Of a DNA stretch of 64,000 nucleotides, positions 45,636-55,992 are shown in pieces. Made by a program: the position numbers and the translations under genes. The DNA comes from Acidovorax soli. GTDB lineage: Bacteria; Pseudomonadota; Gammaproteobacteria; Burkholderiales; Burkholderiaceae_C. The stretch is taken from NCBI RefSeq assembly GCF_900107605.1, contig NZ_FNQJ01000003.1:62001-126000 (forward strand), read 5' to 3'. Each line of letters begins with the position of its first letter. Within the stretch, counting starts at the first letter, position 1. The notes under the pieces were generated by a model. It made no database searches, was not told the DNA's origin, and was given only the letters and a program-made list of their open reading frames with translations.

Positions 45636-46718
45636 TTATTTCCAGATATTCCACGGCGAGAGCAACCACCCGCCAACAATGAGCAGCCACACCAGCGTGA
45701 CCGGAATGAAGATTTTCCAGCCCAGACGCATGATCTGGTCGTACCGGAAACGGGGGAAAGTCGCCCGGATCCAGATAAACATCGACACCACGGCAAAGGT
45801 CTTCAGACCCAGCCAGATCCAGCCCGGAATCCAGTTGAACAGCGCGCTGTCAATGGGAGACAACCAGCCACCGAGGAACATCAGCGCGGCCAGAATGGAC
45901 ACCAGCCACATGCTGGCGTATTCGGCCAGGAAGAAAATGGCAAAACCCATGCCCGAATACTCAACCATGTGTCCCGCCACAATCTCGGCCTCTCCCTCCA
46001 CCACGTCAAACGGGTGGCGGTTGGTTTCTGCCACGCCGGAGATCAGGTACACCAGGAAAATCGGCAGCAGGGGCAACCAGTTCCACGACAGGAAACCCAA
46101 ACCCTTGTCGGCGGCCATGCCACGCCCCTGCCCCATCACGATTTCGGTCAGGTTCATGCTGCCAGACACCATGATCACCACCAGGAAGCAAAAGCCCATG
46201 GCGATTTCATAGCTGACCATCTGCGCCGAAGCCCGCAATGCTCCCAGAAAGGCGTACTTCGAATTGGACGCCCACCCGGCAATGATCACGCCATAGACTT
46301 CGATGGAAGTAATGGCCATCACCAGCAGCAGGCCCGCATTCACATTGGCCAGAGCGACGTCTGGGCCAAAGGGAATCGCCACCCAGGCCGCCAGTGCGGG
46401 CATGATGGCCATGACCGGCCCCAGCACAAAGAGGCCTTTGCTCGCCGCGGTAGGCTGGATGATTTCCTTGGTCAGCAGCTTCAAGGCGTCCGCAATCGGC
46501 TGCAGCAGTCCGAAGGGGCCGACCCGGTTGGGACCATGGCGAACCTGCATGAAGCCCAGCAGCTTGCGCTCCCACAGCGTCAGGTAGGCAACCGCACCCA
46601 TCAGCGGCGCCAGGATCACCACAATTTTCAGCAGGATCCAGAGTACGGGCCAGACGATGGCAGTCCACCAGCCATAGCTCAACAGGTTCAAACCTGCGTT
46701 GTGGATTGCATCAATCAT
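45636..46718 (-). CDS. nuoH: NADH-quinone oxidoreductase subunit H
   Basis: Membrane subunit forming part of the quinone chamber, 360 aa and 8 helices. Conserved loops: [38 protein letters not shown] and [18 protein letters not shown]. Overlaps the nuoG stop by four bases. Confidence 0.97.
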   Translation of the reverse strand: MIDAIHNAGLNLLSYGWWTAIVWPVLWILLKIVVILAPLMGAVAYLTLWERKLLGFMQVRHGPNRVGPFGLLQPIADALKLLTKEIIQPTAASKGLFVLGPVMAIMPALAAWVAIPFGPDVALANVNAGLLLVMAITSIEVYGVIIAGWASNSKYAFLGALRASAQMVSYEIAMGFCFLVVIMVSGSMNLTEIVMGQGRGMAADKGLGFLSWNWLPLLPIFLVYLISGVAETNRHPFDVVEGEAEIVAGHMVEYSGMGFAIFFLAEYASMWLVSILAALMFLGGWLSPIDSALFNWIPGWIWLGLKTFAVVSMFIWIRATFPRFRYDQIMRLGWKIFIPVTLVWLLIVGGWLLSPWNIWK

Positions 46719-48850
46719 GCCGCGACTCCTTCCTGCGCACGACGTGCATCCGCCGTCAGTTGCAACGAAGTGGCCCGTCGCACCAGTCCGTCCAGCTGGT
46801 AGATGGACGCCACGACCGGCTCACCCACTGCAGAGTTGGCAGCCTGTGGCAGCATGGCCTGGGCGTTATTCAACAGCGCAGATGACACCGTTGCCGTGCC
46901 ACCTGCCGGAGTGCCGGTCGCCTTGGCAAGCACATCCTGGGACGTCTCGAAATCAAAACCCGGAACGTTCAGCAGATTGGCCAGCACCCGCAGCACCTTC
47001 CAGGCAGGCCGGGTTTCACCCAACGGCCGGACGACTGCATGGAAACTCTGCAAACGGCCTTCGGCGTTCACAAAGCTGCCCGATGTCTCGGTAAATGGTG
47101 CAATCGGCAGCAAGACATCGCTGAAAGCCATGTTGGCCTTGAACGGGCTCAGCGTGACCACCATATCGGTCTTGGCAAGCGCCTGACAAGCGGCTTCACC
47201 ACCGGCCGCATCAAAGGCGGGCTCGGTATTCAGCAGGATGGCAGCTTTCAGGCTTCCACCAAGCATCTGGCCGGCATTCTGACCACCGTTGACAGGCATG
47301 GCACCGGCAAACTGTGCTCCCACCGTGTTGGCAGCCTCCGTGAGGTAACCCACCGTGGCGCCCGCCTGTTCACCGATCCACTGCGCCAGCGCCAGCAAGC
47401 GGCTGGCATGTGCATGGTGCGCAGCTGCGTTCCCGAGCAAGATGGCCTTGCGCTCGCCACCCAGCAGGGAACGGGCGATGGCCAAAGCCGAGCCGTCCAC
47501 CGGAGCGGTCCCATCGGGAGCCGGTATGCCTTTTTCCTGGGCAATGGCGGCGGCAACGCTGGCGAGCGCCTGTTCCCATGCGCCGGACTGCTGCACCAGC
47601 GTGTGTGCCACGGGCATGGCCCAGTCATAAACTTCAGAATTGATGGCACTGACCGCACAACCATGGCGCGCTGCCTGGCGAATACGCTGTGCAAACAGCG
47701 GATGGTCCTTGCGCAGGTTGGAGCCGACCACCAGCACACGCTGCAAAGTGGAAAGCGATGCGATGGAGGTGCCCAGCCAGCGAATTCCGGCTGGTGCCGG
47801 GAATTCGGCATTGCGCAGCCGGTAGTCGATGTTCTCGCTGCCCAGTCCACGCACCAGGGAGCCTGCCAGATACAGCTCTTCCAGCGTGCTGTGCGGGCTC
47901 ACCAGGGCGCCAATAGCGCCAGCGCCATGGTCGTTGCGAACGCAGCGCAAACCGTTGGCGACATATTCGAGTGCCGTCTGCCAGTCCACCTCTTGCCAGG
48001 TGCCGCCCTGCTTGAGCATGGGCCGGGTCAGGCGTTCGTCGCCGTTGAGCGCTTCATACGAAAAGCGGTCGCGGTCCGCAATCCAGCATTCGTTGACCTC
48101 TTCGTTCTCAAACGGAACGACGCGCATGACCTTGTGATTCTTCACCTGGACAATGAGGTTGGCGCCGGTGGAGTCATGGGGGCTGACCGACTTGCGGCGC
48201 GAAAGCTCCCAGGTGCGGGCGCTGTAGCGGAAAGGCTTGCTGGTCAACGCACCCACCGGGCAGATGTCGATCATGTTGCCCGAGAGCTCGGAATCGATCG
48301 TTTCGCCCGTCACGGTGGTAATCTCGGAGTGTTCACCCCGATGGATCATGCCCAGTTCCATGACGCCAGCCACTTCCTGGCCGAAGCGCACACAGCGGGT
48401 GCAGTGGATGCAACGGCTCATCTCCTCCATGGAGATCAGCGGGCCCACATCCTTGTGGAGCACCACGCGTTTTTCCTCTTCGTAACGCGACGAGGAAGCG
48501 CCATAACCGACGGCCAGATCCTGCAGCTGGCATTCCCCGCCCTGGTCGCAGATGGGGCAATCGAGCGGGTGATTGATGAGCAGAAATTCCATCACCGACT
48601 TCTGCGCCTGAATGGCTTTGTCGGTCTTGGTGCGCACGATCATGCCTTGCGTCACCGGAGTGGCGCATGCAGGCATGGGCTTGGGCGCTTTTTCGACGTC
48701 CACGAGGCACATGCGGCAATTGGCCGCAATCGACAATTTCTTGTGATAGCAGAAGTGGGGAATGTAGGTGCCAGCCTTTTCGGCAGCATGCATCACCATG
48801 GAGCCCTCGGTGACTTCTACCTTCTGACCGTCCAGTTCAATTTCAACCAT
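46715..48850 (-). CDS. nuoG: NADH-quinone oxidoreductase subunit G
   Basis: Iron-sulfur subunit, 711 aa. The N-terminal ferredoxin-type domain binds the 2Fe-2S cluster ([15 protein letters not shown]...C). [18 protein letters not shown] supplies the His-ligated 4Fe-4S cluster N5, [10 protein letters not shown] begins the next cluster motif, and SPHDSTG replaces the fourth cysteine group seen in some species, so cluster N7 appears absent. The rest is a molybdopterin-oxidoreductase-like domain without cofactor function. Confidence 0.96.
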   Translation of the reverse strand: MVEIELDGQKVEVTEGSMVMHAAEKAGTYIPHFCYHKKLSIAANCRMCLVDVEKAPKPMPACATPVTQGMIVRTKTDKAIQAQKSVMEFLLINHPLDCPICDQGGECQLQDLAVGYGASSSRYEEEKRVVLHKDVGPLISMEEMSRCIHCTRCVRFGQEVAGVMELGMIHRGEHSEITTVTGETIDSELSGNMIDICPVGALTSKPFRYSARTWELSRRKSVSPHDSTGANLIVQVKNHKVMRVVPFENEEVNECWIADRDRFSYEALNGDERLTRPMLKQGGTWQEVDWQTALEYVANGLRCVRNDHGAGAIGALVSPHSTLEELYLAGSLVRGLGSENIDYRLRNAEFPAPAGIRWLGTSIASLSTLQRVLVVGSNLRKDHPLFAQRIRQAARHGCAVSAINSEVYDWAMPVAHTLVQQSGAWEQALASVAAAIAQEKGIPAPDGTAPVDGSALAIARSLLGGERKAILLGNAAAHHAHASRLLALAQWIGEQAGATVGYLTEAANTVGAQFAGAMPVNGGQNAGQMLGGSLKAAILLNTEPAFDAAGGEAACQALAKTDMVVTLSPFKANMAFSDVLLPIAPFTETSGSFVNAEGRLQSFHAVVRPLGETRPAWKVLRVLANLLNVPGFDFETSQDVLAKATGTPAGGTATVSSALLNNAQAMLPQAANSAVGEPVVASIYQLDGLVRRATSLQLTADARRAQEGVAA

Positions 48851-48865
48851 ATGCTTTTCTCGCGA

Positions 48866-50221
48866 TCAGGCAGAGGGCGCAGCCTGAGGGGTCTTGTTCC
48901 GGATCAACGCTTCGAACTCGGGGCGGAAGTGCTTGATCATGGCGCGCACAGGCATTGCCGCAGCATCGCCCAGGGCGCAGATGGTGCGTCCCATGATGTT
49001 GCTGGCCACGGAATCGAGCACCTCCATGTCGGCAGGACGACCCTCACCACGATGGATGCGGTCCACCAGACGCCAGAGCCAGCCCGTGCCTTCGCGGCAT
49101 GGCGTGCACTGTCCGCACGACTCATGCATGTAGAAATAGGACAGGCGCTTGAGGGACTCCACCATGCAGCGCGAATCGTCCATGACGATGACGGCACCCG
49201 AACCCAGCATGGAGCCGGCCTTGGCAATGGAGTCATAGTCCATGGTGCATTCCATGATGATGGATGCCGGCAACACGGGTGACGACGAACCACCAGGAAT
49301 CACGGCCTTGAGCTGGCGCCCCGTCCGTACACCACCCGCCAATTCGAGGAGCTTGGCAAACGGCGTGCCCATGGGCACCTCGTAATTGCCGGGACGCTCC
49401 ACATCGCCACTGACCGAGAAGATCTTGGTACCACCATTGTTAGGCTTGCCGCAGGCCAGGTAGGCTGCGCCACCGTTGCGGATGATCCACGGCACCGCCG
49501 CAAAGGTTTCGGTGTTGTTGATGGTCGTGGGCTTGCCATAGAGGCCGAAGCTGGCCGGGAATGGCGGCTTGAAGCGGGGCTGCCCCTTCTTGCCTTCCAG
49601 CGATTCGAGCAAGGCCGTTTCTTCGCCGCAGATGTACGCGCCAAACCCGTGGTGCGCATGCAGCTGAAAGCTAAAGCCGCTGCCCAGGATGCCGTTGCCC
49701 AGATAACCCGCAGCGCGCGCCTCTTCCAGCGCGGCCTCGAAGCGCTCGTAGACCTGGAAGATTTCACCGTGGATGTAGTTGTAGCCCACGCTGATACCCA
49801 TCGCGTAGGCAGCAATGATCATGCCCTCGATCACGATGTGCGGGTTGTACATCAGGATGTCGCGGTCCTTGCAAGTACCTGGCTCACCCTCGTCCGAGTT
49901 GCACACCAGGTACTTCTGCCCGGGGAACTGCCGTGGCATGAAGCTCCACTTCAGGCCGGTGGGAAAACCCGCACCGCCACGACCCCGCAGACCGGACTCC
50001 TTCACGGTCGCAATCACCTGGTCCTGCGTGAGCCCCTCACCACCATCCTTGCCCAGGATGGCGCGCAGCGCCTGGTAGCCACCACGCGCTTCATAGTCCT
50101 TGATACCCCAGTTGGAGCCATTCAGGTCGGCGTAGATCTGGGGCGCAATGTGGCGGTCATGGAAGCAGGTTTCGACACCTGCCGCCTGGAATTGTGCAAG
50201 CACCTGGGCAGCCGTCGTCAT
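48866..50221 (-). CDS. nuoF: NADH-quinone oxidoreductase subunit F
   Basis: NADH- and FMN-binding subunit, 451 aa. [19 protein letters not shown] is the glycine-rich NADH site, [10 protein letters not shown] part of the FMN site and [12 protein letters not shown] the start of the 4Fe-4S cluster N3 ligands. Its ATG overlaps the nuoE stop by four bases. Confidence 0.97.
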   Translation of the reverse strand: MTTAAQVLAQFQAAGVETCFHDRHIAPQIYADLNGSNWGIKDYEARGGYQALRAILGKDGGEGLTQDQVIATVKESGLRGRGGAGFPTGLKWSFMPRQFPGQKYLVCNSDEGEPGTCKDRDILMYNPHIVIEGMIIAAYAMGISVGYNYIHGEIFQVYERFEAALEEARAAGYLGNGILGSGFSFQLHAHHGFGAYICGEETALLESLEGKKGQPRFKPPFPASFGLYGKPTTINNTETFAAVPWIIRNGGAAYLACGKPNNGGTKIFSVSGDVERPGNYEVPMGTPFAKLLELAGGVRTGRQLKAVIPGGSSSPVLPASIIMECTMDYDSIAKAGSMLGSGAVIVMDDSRCMVESLKRLSYFYMHESCGQCTPCREGTGWLWRLVDRIHRGEGRPADMEVLDSVASNIMGRTICALGDAAAMPVRAMIKHFRPEFEALIRNKTPQAAPSA

Positions 50222-50709
50222 TGCTTGGCCTCCACTGCACGCAGGCTGTCAACCAGTTGGTCGAGCTTGTCATTGCCCATGAAGCTGCACATGTTGCGGT
50301 CGTTCACCAGCATCACGGGCGCATCGGCGCAGGCACCGAGGCACTCGCATTGCTGCAGGGTGAACAGGCCGTCCGACGTGGTTTCCCCCATGGAAATGCC
50401 CAGCTTGTGCTCAAGGTGCTCCAGCGCCTTGCCGCCGTCACGCAACAGGCATGGCAGATTGGTGCAGACGTTGAGCTTGTACTTGCCCACCGCCTGCTGG
50501 TTGTACATGTTGTAGAAGGTGGTGACTTCGTGCACGGCGATCTGCGGCATGCCGAGGTACTCGGCAATACCCGCTTCACTGGCTTCGCTGACATGGCCCT
50601 GCTCCTGCTGCACGATGGACAGGCAGGCCATCACGGCCGACTGCTTCTGCTCCGGCGGGTACTTGGCCACTTCTCGCGCGAATCGCGCTTTGGTCGCTTC
50701 GGTAATCAT
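50218..50709 (-). CDS. nuoE: NADH-quinone oxidoreductase subunit E
   Basis: Thioredoxin-like subunit with 2Fe-2S cluster N1a, 163 aa. Ligands are in [12 protein letters not shown] and [11 protein letters not shown]. Four-base overlaps with nuoD and nuoF bind the three genes together in translation. Confidence 0.96.
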   Translation of the reverse strand: MITEATKARFAREVAKYPPEQKQSAVMACLSIVQQEQGHVSEASEAGIAEYLGMPQIAVHEVTTFYNMYNQQAVGKYKLNVCTNLPCLLRDGGKALEHLEHKLGISMGETTSDGLFTLQQCECLGACADAPVMLVNDRNMCSFMGNDKLDQLVDSLRAVEAKQ

Positions 50710-51959
50710 CGATCAATCTCTCCGAACACGATATCCATGGTCCCAATGATGGCCACGGCGTCCGCAATCATGTGGCCCCGGGCCATTTCATCCAGCGTGG
50801 CCAGATGCGCAAAACCGGGGGCACGGATCTTCAGGCGATAGGGTTTGTTGGCACCATCGCTCACCAGATAGATGCCAAATTCCCCCTTGGGATGCTCCAC
50901 TGCCGCATAGGCTTCGCCCTCGGGAACATGGAACCCTTCAGTGAACAGCTTGAAATGGTGGATCAGCTCTTCCATGTTGGATTTCATGGATTCGCGATCA
51001 GGCGGTGCAATCTTGTGGTTGTCGGTGATCACTGGCCCCGGGTTGGCACGCAGCCAGTCCACACATTGCTTGATGATGCGGTTGGACTCGCGCATTTCCT
51101 GCATGCGCACCAGATAGCGGTCATAGCAGTCGCCCGTCTTGCCCACAGGCACGTCGAAGTCCATGCGGTCGTAAACGTCGTAGGGCTGCGTCTTGCGCAA
51201 ATCCCACGCAATGCCGGAGCCGCGCAGCATGGGACCGGTCATCCCCAGATTCAGCGCCCGCTCGGGCGTCACCACGCCGATACCCACGGTGCGCTGCTTC
51301 CAGATGCGGTTGTCGGTGAGCAGGGTTTCGTACTCGTCCACACAACCCGGGAAGCGCTGGGTGAAGTCGTCAATGAAATCAAGCATCGAACCCTGGCGGT
51401 TCTTGTTCATGGCCTCCAGGGCCTTGGCATTCTTGATCTTGCTGACCTTGTACTGCGGCATGCTGTCCGGCAGATCACGGTACACACCGCCGGGCCGGAA
51501 ATACGCCGCATGCATGCGCGCACCGGACACGGCTTCGTACATGTCAAACAGGTCTTCGCGCTCGCGGAAGGTGTAGATCAGGATGGTGGAGCTGCCGCAA
51601 TCGTTGCCATGCGAGCCGAGCCACATCAGGTGGTTCAGCAGACGCGTGATTTCAGCAAACATCACACGGATGTACTGCGCGCGCAGCGGCACTTCGATGC
51701 CCAGCAGTTTTTCAATCGCCAGGCAGTAGGCATGCTCGTTGCACATCATCGAGACGTAATCGAGCCGGTCCATGTAAGGCAGCGACTGGATATAGGTCTT
51801 GTGCTCGGCCAGCTTTTCGGTAGCCCGGTGCAGCAGACCAATATGCGGGTCGGCGCGCTGCACCACTTCGCCATCGAGCTCCAGCACCAGACGCAGCACA
51901 CCGTGCGCGGCCGGGTGCTGCGGACCAAAATTCAGGGAATAGTTCTTGATTTCCGCCAT
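50706..51959 (-). CDS. nuoD: NADH-quinone oxidoreductase subunit D
   Basis: 49-kDa-type subunit lining the quinone site, 417 aa. [20 protein letters not shown] and [16 protein letters not shown] are the conserved quinone-pocket segments; [20 protein letters not shown] and the C-terminal [20 protein letters not shown] are typical. Separate from nuoC, not fused as in enterobacteria. Confidence 0.97.
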   Translation of the reverse strand: MAEIKNYSLNFGPQHPAAHGVLRLVLELDGEVVQRADPHIGLLHRATEKLAEHKTYIQSLPYMDRLDYVSMMCNEHAYCLAIEKLLGIEVPLRAQYIRVMFAEITRLLNHLMWLGSHGNDCGSSTILIYTFREREDLFDMYEAVSGARMHAAYFRPGGVYRDLPDSMPQYKVSKIKNAKALEAMNKNRQGSMLDFIDDFTQRFPGCVDEYETLLTDNRIWKQRTVGIGVVTPERALNLGMTGPMLRGSGIAWDLRKTQPYDVYDRMDFDVPVGKTGDCYDRYLVRMQEMRESNRIIKQCVDWLRANPGPVITDNHKIAPPDRESMKSNMEELIHHFKLFTEGFHVPEGEAYAAVEHPKGEFGIYLVSDGANKPYRLKIRAPGFAHLATLDEMARGHMIADAVAIIGTMDIVFGEIDR

Positions 51960-51986
51960 GATGGATCACGTGAGACGCCCAGCGGC

Positions 51987-52595
51987 TCAGTGCAGGCCTC
52001 CGTACTTGTCTTCGCGAATAATGCGGGGCGTGATTTCCCGAGGCTCGATGGACACGGGCTCATAGACCACGCGCCGCTGCTCGGTGTCGTAGCGCATTTC
52101 CACATGCCCGGACAGCGGAAAATCCTTGCGGAAGGGGTGGCCGATGAAGCCATAGTCGGTCAGGATGCGGCGCAGGTCGCTGTGGCCATCGAACACGATG
52201 CCGAACAGGTCAAAGGCCTCGCGCTCGTACCAGTTGGCCGAGTTCCACAGATCGGACACCGACGCCACCACCGGAAAATCATCGTCCGGGCAGAACACCT
52301 TGACGCGCACGCGCTGGTTCAGGCTGACGGACAGCAGGTGCGACACCACGCCATAGCGGGCACCCTCGTTCACGGCGTCGGCATAGGCAGAATAGTCCAC
52401 GCCACACAGGTCGATGAGCTGCTCGAAGCGGCAACCCTCGGCATCGCGCAACACGCGCATGGCATCCAGGTAATCAGCAGCAGCCACCACCACCGTGACT
52501 TCGTCCAGGGCCACCGTGATTTGGAGCGCCCGGGCGCCCAGGGCCGCAGCAATGTTGTCTTGGAGTTTTTCCGGCCGAATGGCAACAGCAGTCAT
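51987..52595 (-). CDS. nuoC: NADH-quinone oxidoreductase subunit C
   Basis: 30-kDa-type subunit, 202 aa from the second of two adjacent ATG codons (52595); AAGGG stands six bases upstream of it, whereas 52598 would be slightly too close. Signature: [20 protein letters not shown] and [20 protein letters not shown]. An upstream ATG at 52619 would overlap nuoB and is not preferred. Confidence 0.94.
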   Translation of the reverse strand: MTAVAIRPEKLQDNIAAALGARALQITVALDEVTVVVAAADYLDAMRVLRDAEGCRFEQLIDLCGVDYSAYADAVNEGARYGVVSHLLSVSLNQRVRVKVFCPDDDFPVVASVSDLWNSANWYEREAFDLFGIVFDGHSDLRRILTDYGFIGHPFRKDFPLSGHVEMRYDTEQRRVVYEPVSIEPREITPRIIREDKYGGLH

Positions 52596-52605
52596 CATCA
52601 ACCCT

Positions 52606-53085
52606 TCAGACACGAGCAATGGTGTTGGTGCGGCGGATCTTCTGCTGCAACTGGATGATGCCGTAGATCAACGCTTCGGCCGTGGGCGGGCAGCCAGGCA
52701 CATACACATCCACCGGCACGATGCGGTCACAGCCACGCACCACGGAATAGCTGTAGTGGTAGTAGCCACCGCCATTGGCGCACGACCCCATCGACAGAAC
52801 CCAGCGCGGCTCCGACATCTGGTCATACACCTTGCGCAAAGCCGGTGCCATCTTGTTGCACAGCGTGCCGGCAACAATCATCAGATCGGACTGTCGCGGA
52901 CTGGCGCGGAACACCTCGGCACCAAAGCGCCCGATGTCGTAGCGCGCAGCGGCGGCATGCATCATCTCGACCGCGCAGCATGCCAGACCAAAGGTCATGG
53001 GCCACAGGGATCCGGTCTTGGCCCAGTTCACCACGGAGTCGTAGCTCGTGGTGATGAAGCCTTCCTTCATCACGCCTTCAATCAT
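52606..53085 (-). CDS. nuoB: NADH-quinone oxidoreductase subunit B
   Basis: PSST-type subunit that carries cluster N2 next to quinone, 159 aa. [15 protein letters not shown] supplies the tandem cysteines, [19 protein letters not shown] and [11 protein letters not shown] the other two. Begins [10 protein letters not shown]; the second Met is an alternative start. Confidence 0.97.
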   Translation of the reverse strand: MIEGVMKEGFITTSYDSVVNWAKTGSLWPMTFGLACCAVEMMHAAAARYDIGRFGAEVFRASPRQSDLMIVAGTLCNKMAPALRKVYDQMSEPRWVLSMGSCANGGGYYHYSYSVVRGCDRIVPVDVYVPGCPPTAEALIYGIIQLQQKIRRTNTIARV

Positions 53086-53109
53086 TGCATCAGTCCTTGT
53101 GAAGCCCGC

Positions 53110-53469
53110 TCATTCCCAGTTCAGGGCGCCTTTTTTCCACTCGTAGGCAAAACCCACGACCAGGATGGCCAGGAAGATCACCACGGCGACAAAGCCGGTA
53201 ATCCCTACCTCCTGCAGCGACACGGCCCAGGGAAACAGGAAGGCGATTTCCAGATCGAACAGGATGAAGAGAATGGCCACGAGGTAGTAGCGCACATCGA
53301 ATTTCATGCGCGCATCCTCGAAGGCTTCGAAGCCACATTCGTAAGGGGAGTTCTTCGCCGCGTCCGGGCGATTGGGGCCCAGCACATACCCCAGGGCCAG
53401 GGGAACGACACCTACGGCGATGCCGACCAAGATAAACAAAAGGACGGGGAGGTACTGTTCGAGGTTCAT
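53110..53469 (-). CDS. nuoA: NADH-quinone oxidoreductase subunit A
   Basis: Membrane subunit, 119 aa, three helices; [20 protein letters not shown] is the conserved loop with the essential Cys. First gene of the operon, 73 bases after the tRNA-Leu gene, so the operon promoter lies in or upstream of the tRNA or the two share a transcript. Confidence 0.97.
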   Translation of the reverse strand: MNLEQYLPVLLFILVGIAVGVVPLALGYVLGPNRPDAAKNSPYECGFEAFEDARMKFDVRYYLVAILFILFDLEIAFLFPWAVSLQEVGITGFVAVVIFLAILVVGFAYEWKKGALNWE

Positions 53470-53542
53470 CTGGAGGATGTGCTCACCGCTGTGGCCTTGC
53501 CCGTCAGAACCCTGGCCGGGTCATGCAGGCAGGCCTTTGTTT

Positions 53543-53627
53543 TGGTGCCGTCGGCGAGACTCGAACTCGCACAGCTTTCGCCACTACCCCCTCAAGATAG
53601 CGTGTCTACCAATTTCACCACGACGGC
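53543..53627 (-). tRNA. tRNA-Leu (anticodon GAG)
   Basis: On the minus strand an 85-nt cloverleaf: acceptor stem GCCGTCG/CGACGGC, D-arm sequence TGAAATTGGTAGACAC, anticodon stem CTATC/GGTAG with loop TTGAGGG giving anticodon GAG, a class II long variable arm, and a T-arm with GTTCGAGTC. The CCA end is encoded. It reads CUC and CUU leucine codons. It lies between secG and nuoA, a common place in Burkholderiales. Confidence 0.97.
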
Positions 53628-53740
53628 TGATTTTTCATCTGGATGGCATGAGGAACCTTGCGGTTTTGGCTTTCCAGACAATCCGGAATTCTACTCCGGA
53701 AAAACCCTGCTCCGGAGCCAGAAAACCAATTTAGTGCAGT

Positions 53741-54127
53741 TTATTTCGTCGGGATCTGCGCTGCACCCGAGGCGGGCGCTGCAGGCGCAGGAACCACCGT
53801 ATTCGATCCTGCCGTCGCAGGCGCTTCCACCGAAGCCGCGGGAACCACTGCAGCCGGCGTTTCCAGCACGCTGCCCGAACTGGCGGGACGCACATTGCCA
53901 AAATAAGCCAGCGCCAGCGTCGCCACGAAGAACACCGTGGCCAGCACGCCCGTGGTGCGCGAAAGGAAGTTGGCACTACCACTGGCACCAAACAGGCTAC
54001 CCGAGGAGCCGCTGCCAAAAGCGGCCCCCATGTCGGCACCCTTGCCATGCTGGACCAGGATCAGGCCAATCATGCCCAGCGCCGTCAGCATCTGCACACC
54101 CAAAATCACATTCACAAGCACATTCAT
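53741..54127 (-). CDS. secG: Preprotein translocase subunit SecG
   Basis: Small inner-membrane subunit of the SecYEG channel, 128 aa. Two hydrophobic helices (VNVILGVQMLTALGMIGLIL and TGVLATVFFVATLALAYFG) flank the conserved loop QHGKGADMGAAFGSGSSGSL. The C-terminal 45 residues are an Ala/Pro/Val-rich tail not seen in shorter homologues. AGGAG lies 10 bases before the ATG, directly next to a copy of the AT-rich repeat. Confidence 0.95.
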   Translation of the reverse strand: MNVLVNVILGVQMLTALGMIGLILVQHGKGADMGAAFGSGSSGSLFGASGSANFLSRTTGVLATVFFVATLALAYFGNVRPASSGSVLETPAAVVPAASVEAPATAGSNTVVPAPAAPASGAAQIPTK

Positions 54128-54140
54128 TCTCTGTTCACTC

Positions 54141-54190
54141 CTGATTTAATCGCTGCCAGCGCAATCCCTTATTGGGCGGCAGCAATAATT
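54141..54190 (-). repeat. AT-rich repeat-like copy between tpiA and secG (K)
   Basis: Read on the plus strand this shows TTTAATCGCTGCCAGCGC, a spacer with CCTTATTGGG and GGCAGCAA. It covers the tpiA stop codon and borders the secG ribosome site. The match to the other copies is partial. Confidence 0.4.
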
Positions 54191-54912
54191 TGCAAAAAGT
54201 CTTGGGCCTTCAATGCCGCACCGCCCACCAGGCCGCCGTCGATATCTGCTTGCGCCAGCAACTGCGCTGCATTGGCGGCGTTCATGCTGCCGCCGTACAG
54301 CAGGCGAATGCGGTCCGCATGTTCACTGGCGGCGGCCAACTGGGCCCGCAGCACGGCGTGCACCTGCTGGGCCTGCTCTGGCGAAGCCGTGCGCCCGGTT
54401 CCAATGGCCCAGACGGGCTCATAGGCCACCACGATTTCGCTGATGCAATGGCCGTTGAGATGGATCACCGCCGCCAGCTGGCGCTTCACGACCACCTCGG
54501 TCTGGCCAGCCTCCCGCTCGGCCAGGGTTTCACCCACGCAAACAATGGGCGTGATGCCCAGCGCCAGCGCCCGCTGCGCCTTGACGGCCACCACGGTATC
54601 GCTCTCGCCGTGGTACTGGCGGCGCTCGGAGTGCCCCACCAGCACATAGCGCACACCGAATTCCTTGAGCATGGCTGCCGAGGTTTCGCCCGTGTAGGCG
54701 CCCGCCTCATGCACCGAGACATCCTGCGCAGCCAGCGCCAGCGCCGACCCCGCCGCGATGCCCGCCACCTGCGCCAGATAAGGTGCCGGCACCGCCACCG
54801 CCACGTCGCAGGCGGGTTGCCCCATGCCAGCGATCAGGGCGCGCACCAGCGCGTCGTTGGCAGCCAGGCTGCCATTCATCTTCCAGTTGCCTGCGATGAG
54901 TTTCTTTTTCAT
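54169..54912 (-). CDS. tpiA: Triosephosphate isomerase
   Basis: Interconverts dihydroxyacetone phosphate and glyceraldehyde-3-phosphate; cytosolic TIM barrel, 247 aa. Catalytic residues: Lys in GNWKMNGS, His in [12 protein letters not shown] and Glu in [15 protein letters not shown] 54912 overlaps the qor stop by four bases, so the two genes are translated together. Followed by secG in the widely conserved tpiA-secG order. Confidence 0.97.
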   Translation of the reverse strand: MKKKLIAGNWKMNGSLAANDALVRALIAGMGQPACDVAVAVPAPYLAQVAGIAAGSALALAAQDVSVHEAGAYTGETSAAMLKEFGVRYVLVGHSERRQYHGESDTVVAVKAQRALALGITPIVCVGETLAEREAGQTEVVVKRQLAAVIHLNGHCISEIVVAYEPVWAIGTGRTASPEQAQQVHAVLRAQLAAASEHADRIRLLYGGSMNAANAAQLLAQADIDGGLVGGAALKAQDFLQIIAAAQ

Positions 54913-55901
54913 GATGACCACGTCAAAACAATCTTGCCGATGTGCCGGTTGGACTCCATCAGCGCATGGGCCTGCGCGGCATCCGCCGCAGCGAAAGTGC
55001 TGTGAATGACCGGGCGGACCGTGCCCGCCGCGATCAGGGGCCAGACATGCTCACGCAGCGCGCGCGCAATGGCACCCTTGAACGCCACCGGGCGCGGCCG
55101 CAAGGTCGAACCCGTGATGGTCAACCGGCGCCGCAGCACCAGCCCCGCGTTGAACGCACTCTTGACCCCGCCCTGCACGGCGATGATGACCAGGCGACCG
55201 TCCTCGGCCAGGCACTCCACCTCGCGCGCCACATAGTCGCCGGCGACCATGTCCAGCACCACATCCACGCCCTTGCCGGCGGTGATGCGCTTGGCCTCCT
55301 CGACAAAGTCCTGCGTCCTGTAGTTGATGGCATGGTGCGCGCCCAGCGCCAGGCAGGCCGCACATTTTTCATCGCTGCCCGCCGTCACGATCACCGTGGC
55401 ACCCAAGGCGCGCGCCAGCTGGATGGCCGTGACGCCAATGCCGCTGGTGCCGCCCTGCACCAGCAGGGTTTCGCCCGGCTGCAGGCGTCCGCGGTCGAAC
55501 ACATTGCTCCATACCGTGAAGAAGGTTTCGGGCAAAGAGGCCGCCTCGATGTCGCTGAGCCCGGCGGGCACCGGCAGGCACTGCTCGACCGGCGCCACGC
55601 ACCACTCGGCATAGCCGCCACCAGCCACCAGCGCGCAAACGCGGTCGCCCACCTTCAAACCGGCCTTGGACAGAGCGACAGCATCGCCGCTTTCCACAAC
55701 ACCCGCCACTTCCAGCCCCGGAAGGTCGGAAGTACCCGGTGGCGGCGCGTAATGGCCCAGACGCTGCAACACGTCGGGCCGGTTGATGCCACTCGCACTG
55801 ACGCGGATCAGCAACTCGCCCGTCCCCGCCTGGGGCATGGGGCGCTCGCCCAGGCGCAACACCTCTGGAGCACCAAAGGCCGTGATTTCTACAGCGCGCA
55901 T
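54909..55901 (-). CDS. NAD(P)H quinone oxidoreductase, zinc-independent MDR family
   Basis: Medium-chain dehydrogenase/reductase of 330 aa similar to QOR/PIG3. The N-terminal GroES-like domain ([35 protein letters not shown]) lacks the catalytic-zinc cysteine/histidine pattern of alcohol dehydrogenases; the Rossmann domain has [18 protein letters not shown] for NADPH. One-electron quinone reduction is the usual activity; the substrate here is inferred. Upstream is pnp, 91 bases away with a hairpin between. Confidence 0.9.
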   Translation of the reverse strand: MRAVEITAFGAPEVLRLGERPMPQAGTGELLIRVSASGINRPDVLQRLGHYAPPPGTSDLPGLEVAGVVESGDAVALSKAGLKVGDRVCALVAGGGYAEWCVAPVEQCLPVPAGLSDIEAASLPETFFTVWSNVFDRGRLQPGETLLVQGGTSGIGVTAIQLARALGATVIVTAGSDEKCAACLALGAHHAINYRTQDFVEEAKRITAGKGVDVVLDMVAGDYVAREVECLAEDGRLVIIAVQGGVKSAFNAGLVLRRRLTITGSTLRPRPVAFKGAIARALREHVWPLIAAGTVRPVIHSTFAAADAAQAHALMESNRHIGKIVLTWSS

Positions 55902-55944
55902 ACCGGAACCCTTCGCACGTCCATCTGAATGATTTTGACCTCCA

Positions 55945-55963
55945 GCACTTGTGCAACAAGTGC
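55945..55963. terminator. Hairpin between pnp and qor
   Basis: GCACTTGT/ACAAGTGC forms an 8-bp stem with a 3-nt loop between the pnp stop and the qor start. No T-run follows on the minus strand, so it could be a weak terminator, a processing site or an RNA-stabilising hairpin at the pnp 3' end. Confidence 0.4.
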
Positions 55964-55992
55964 CAGAAGCTCCTATATCAACAGCAGATCAA

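Noticed and set aside
47039-49282. 747-codon plus-strand frame opposite nuoG/nuoF
   Set aside because: Antisense of well-conserved subunits; no start signal or motif.
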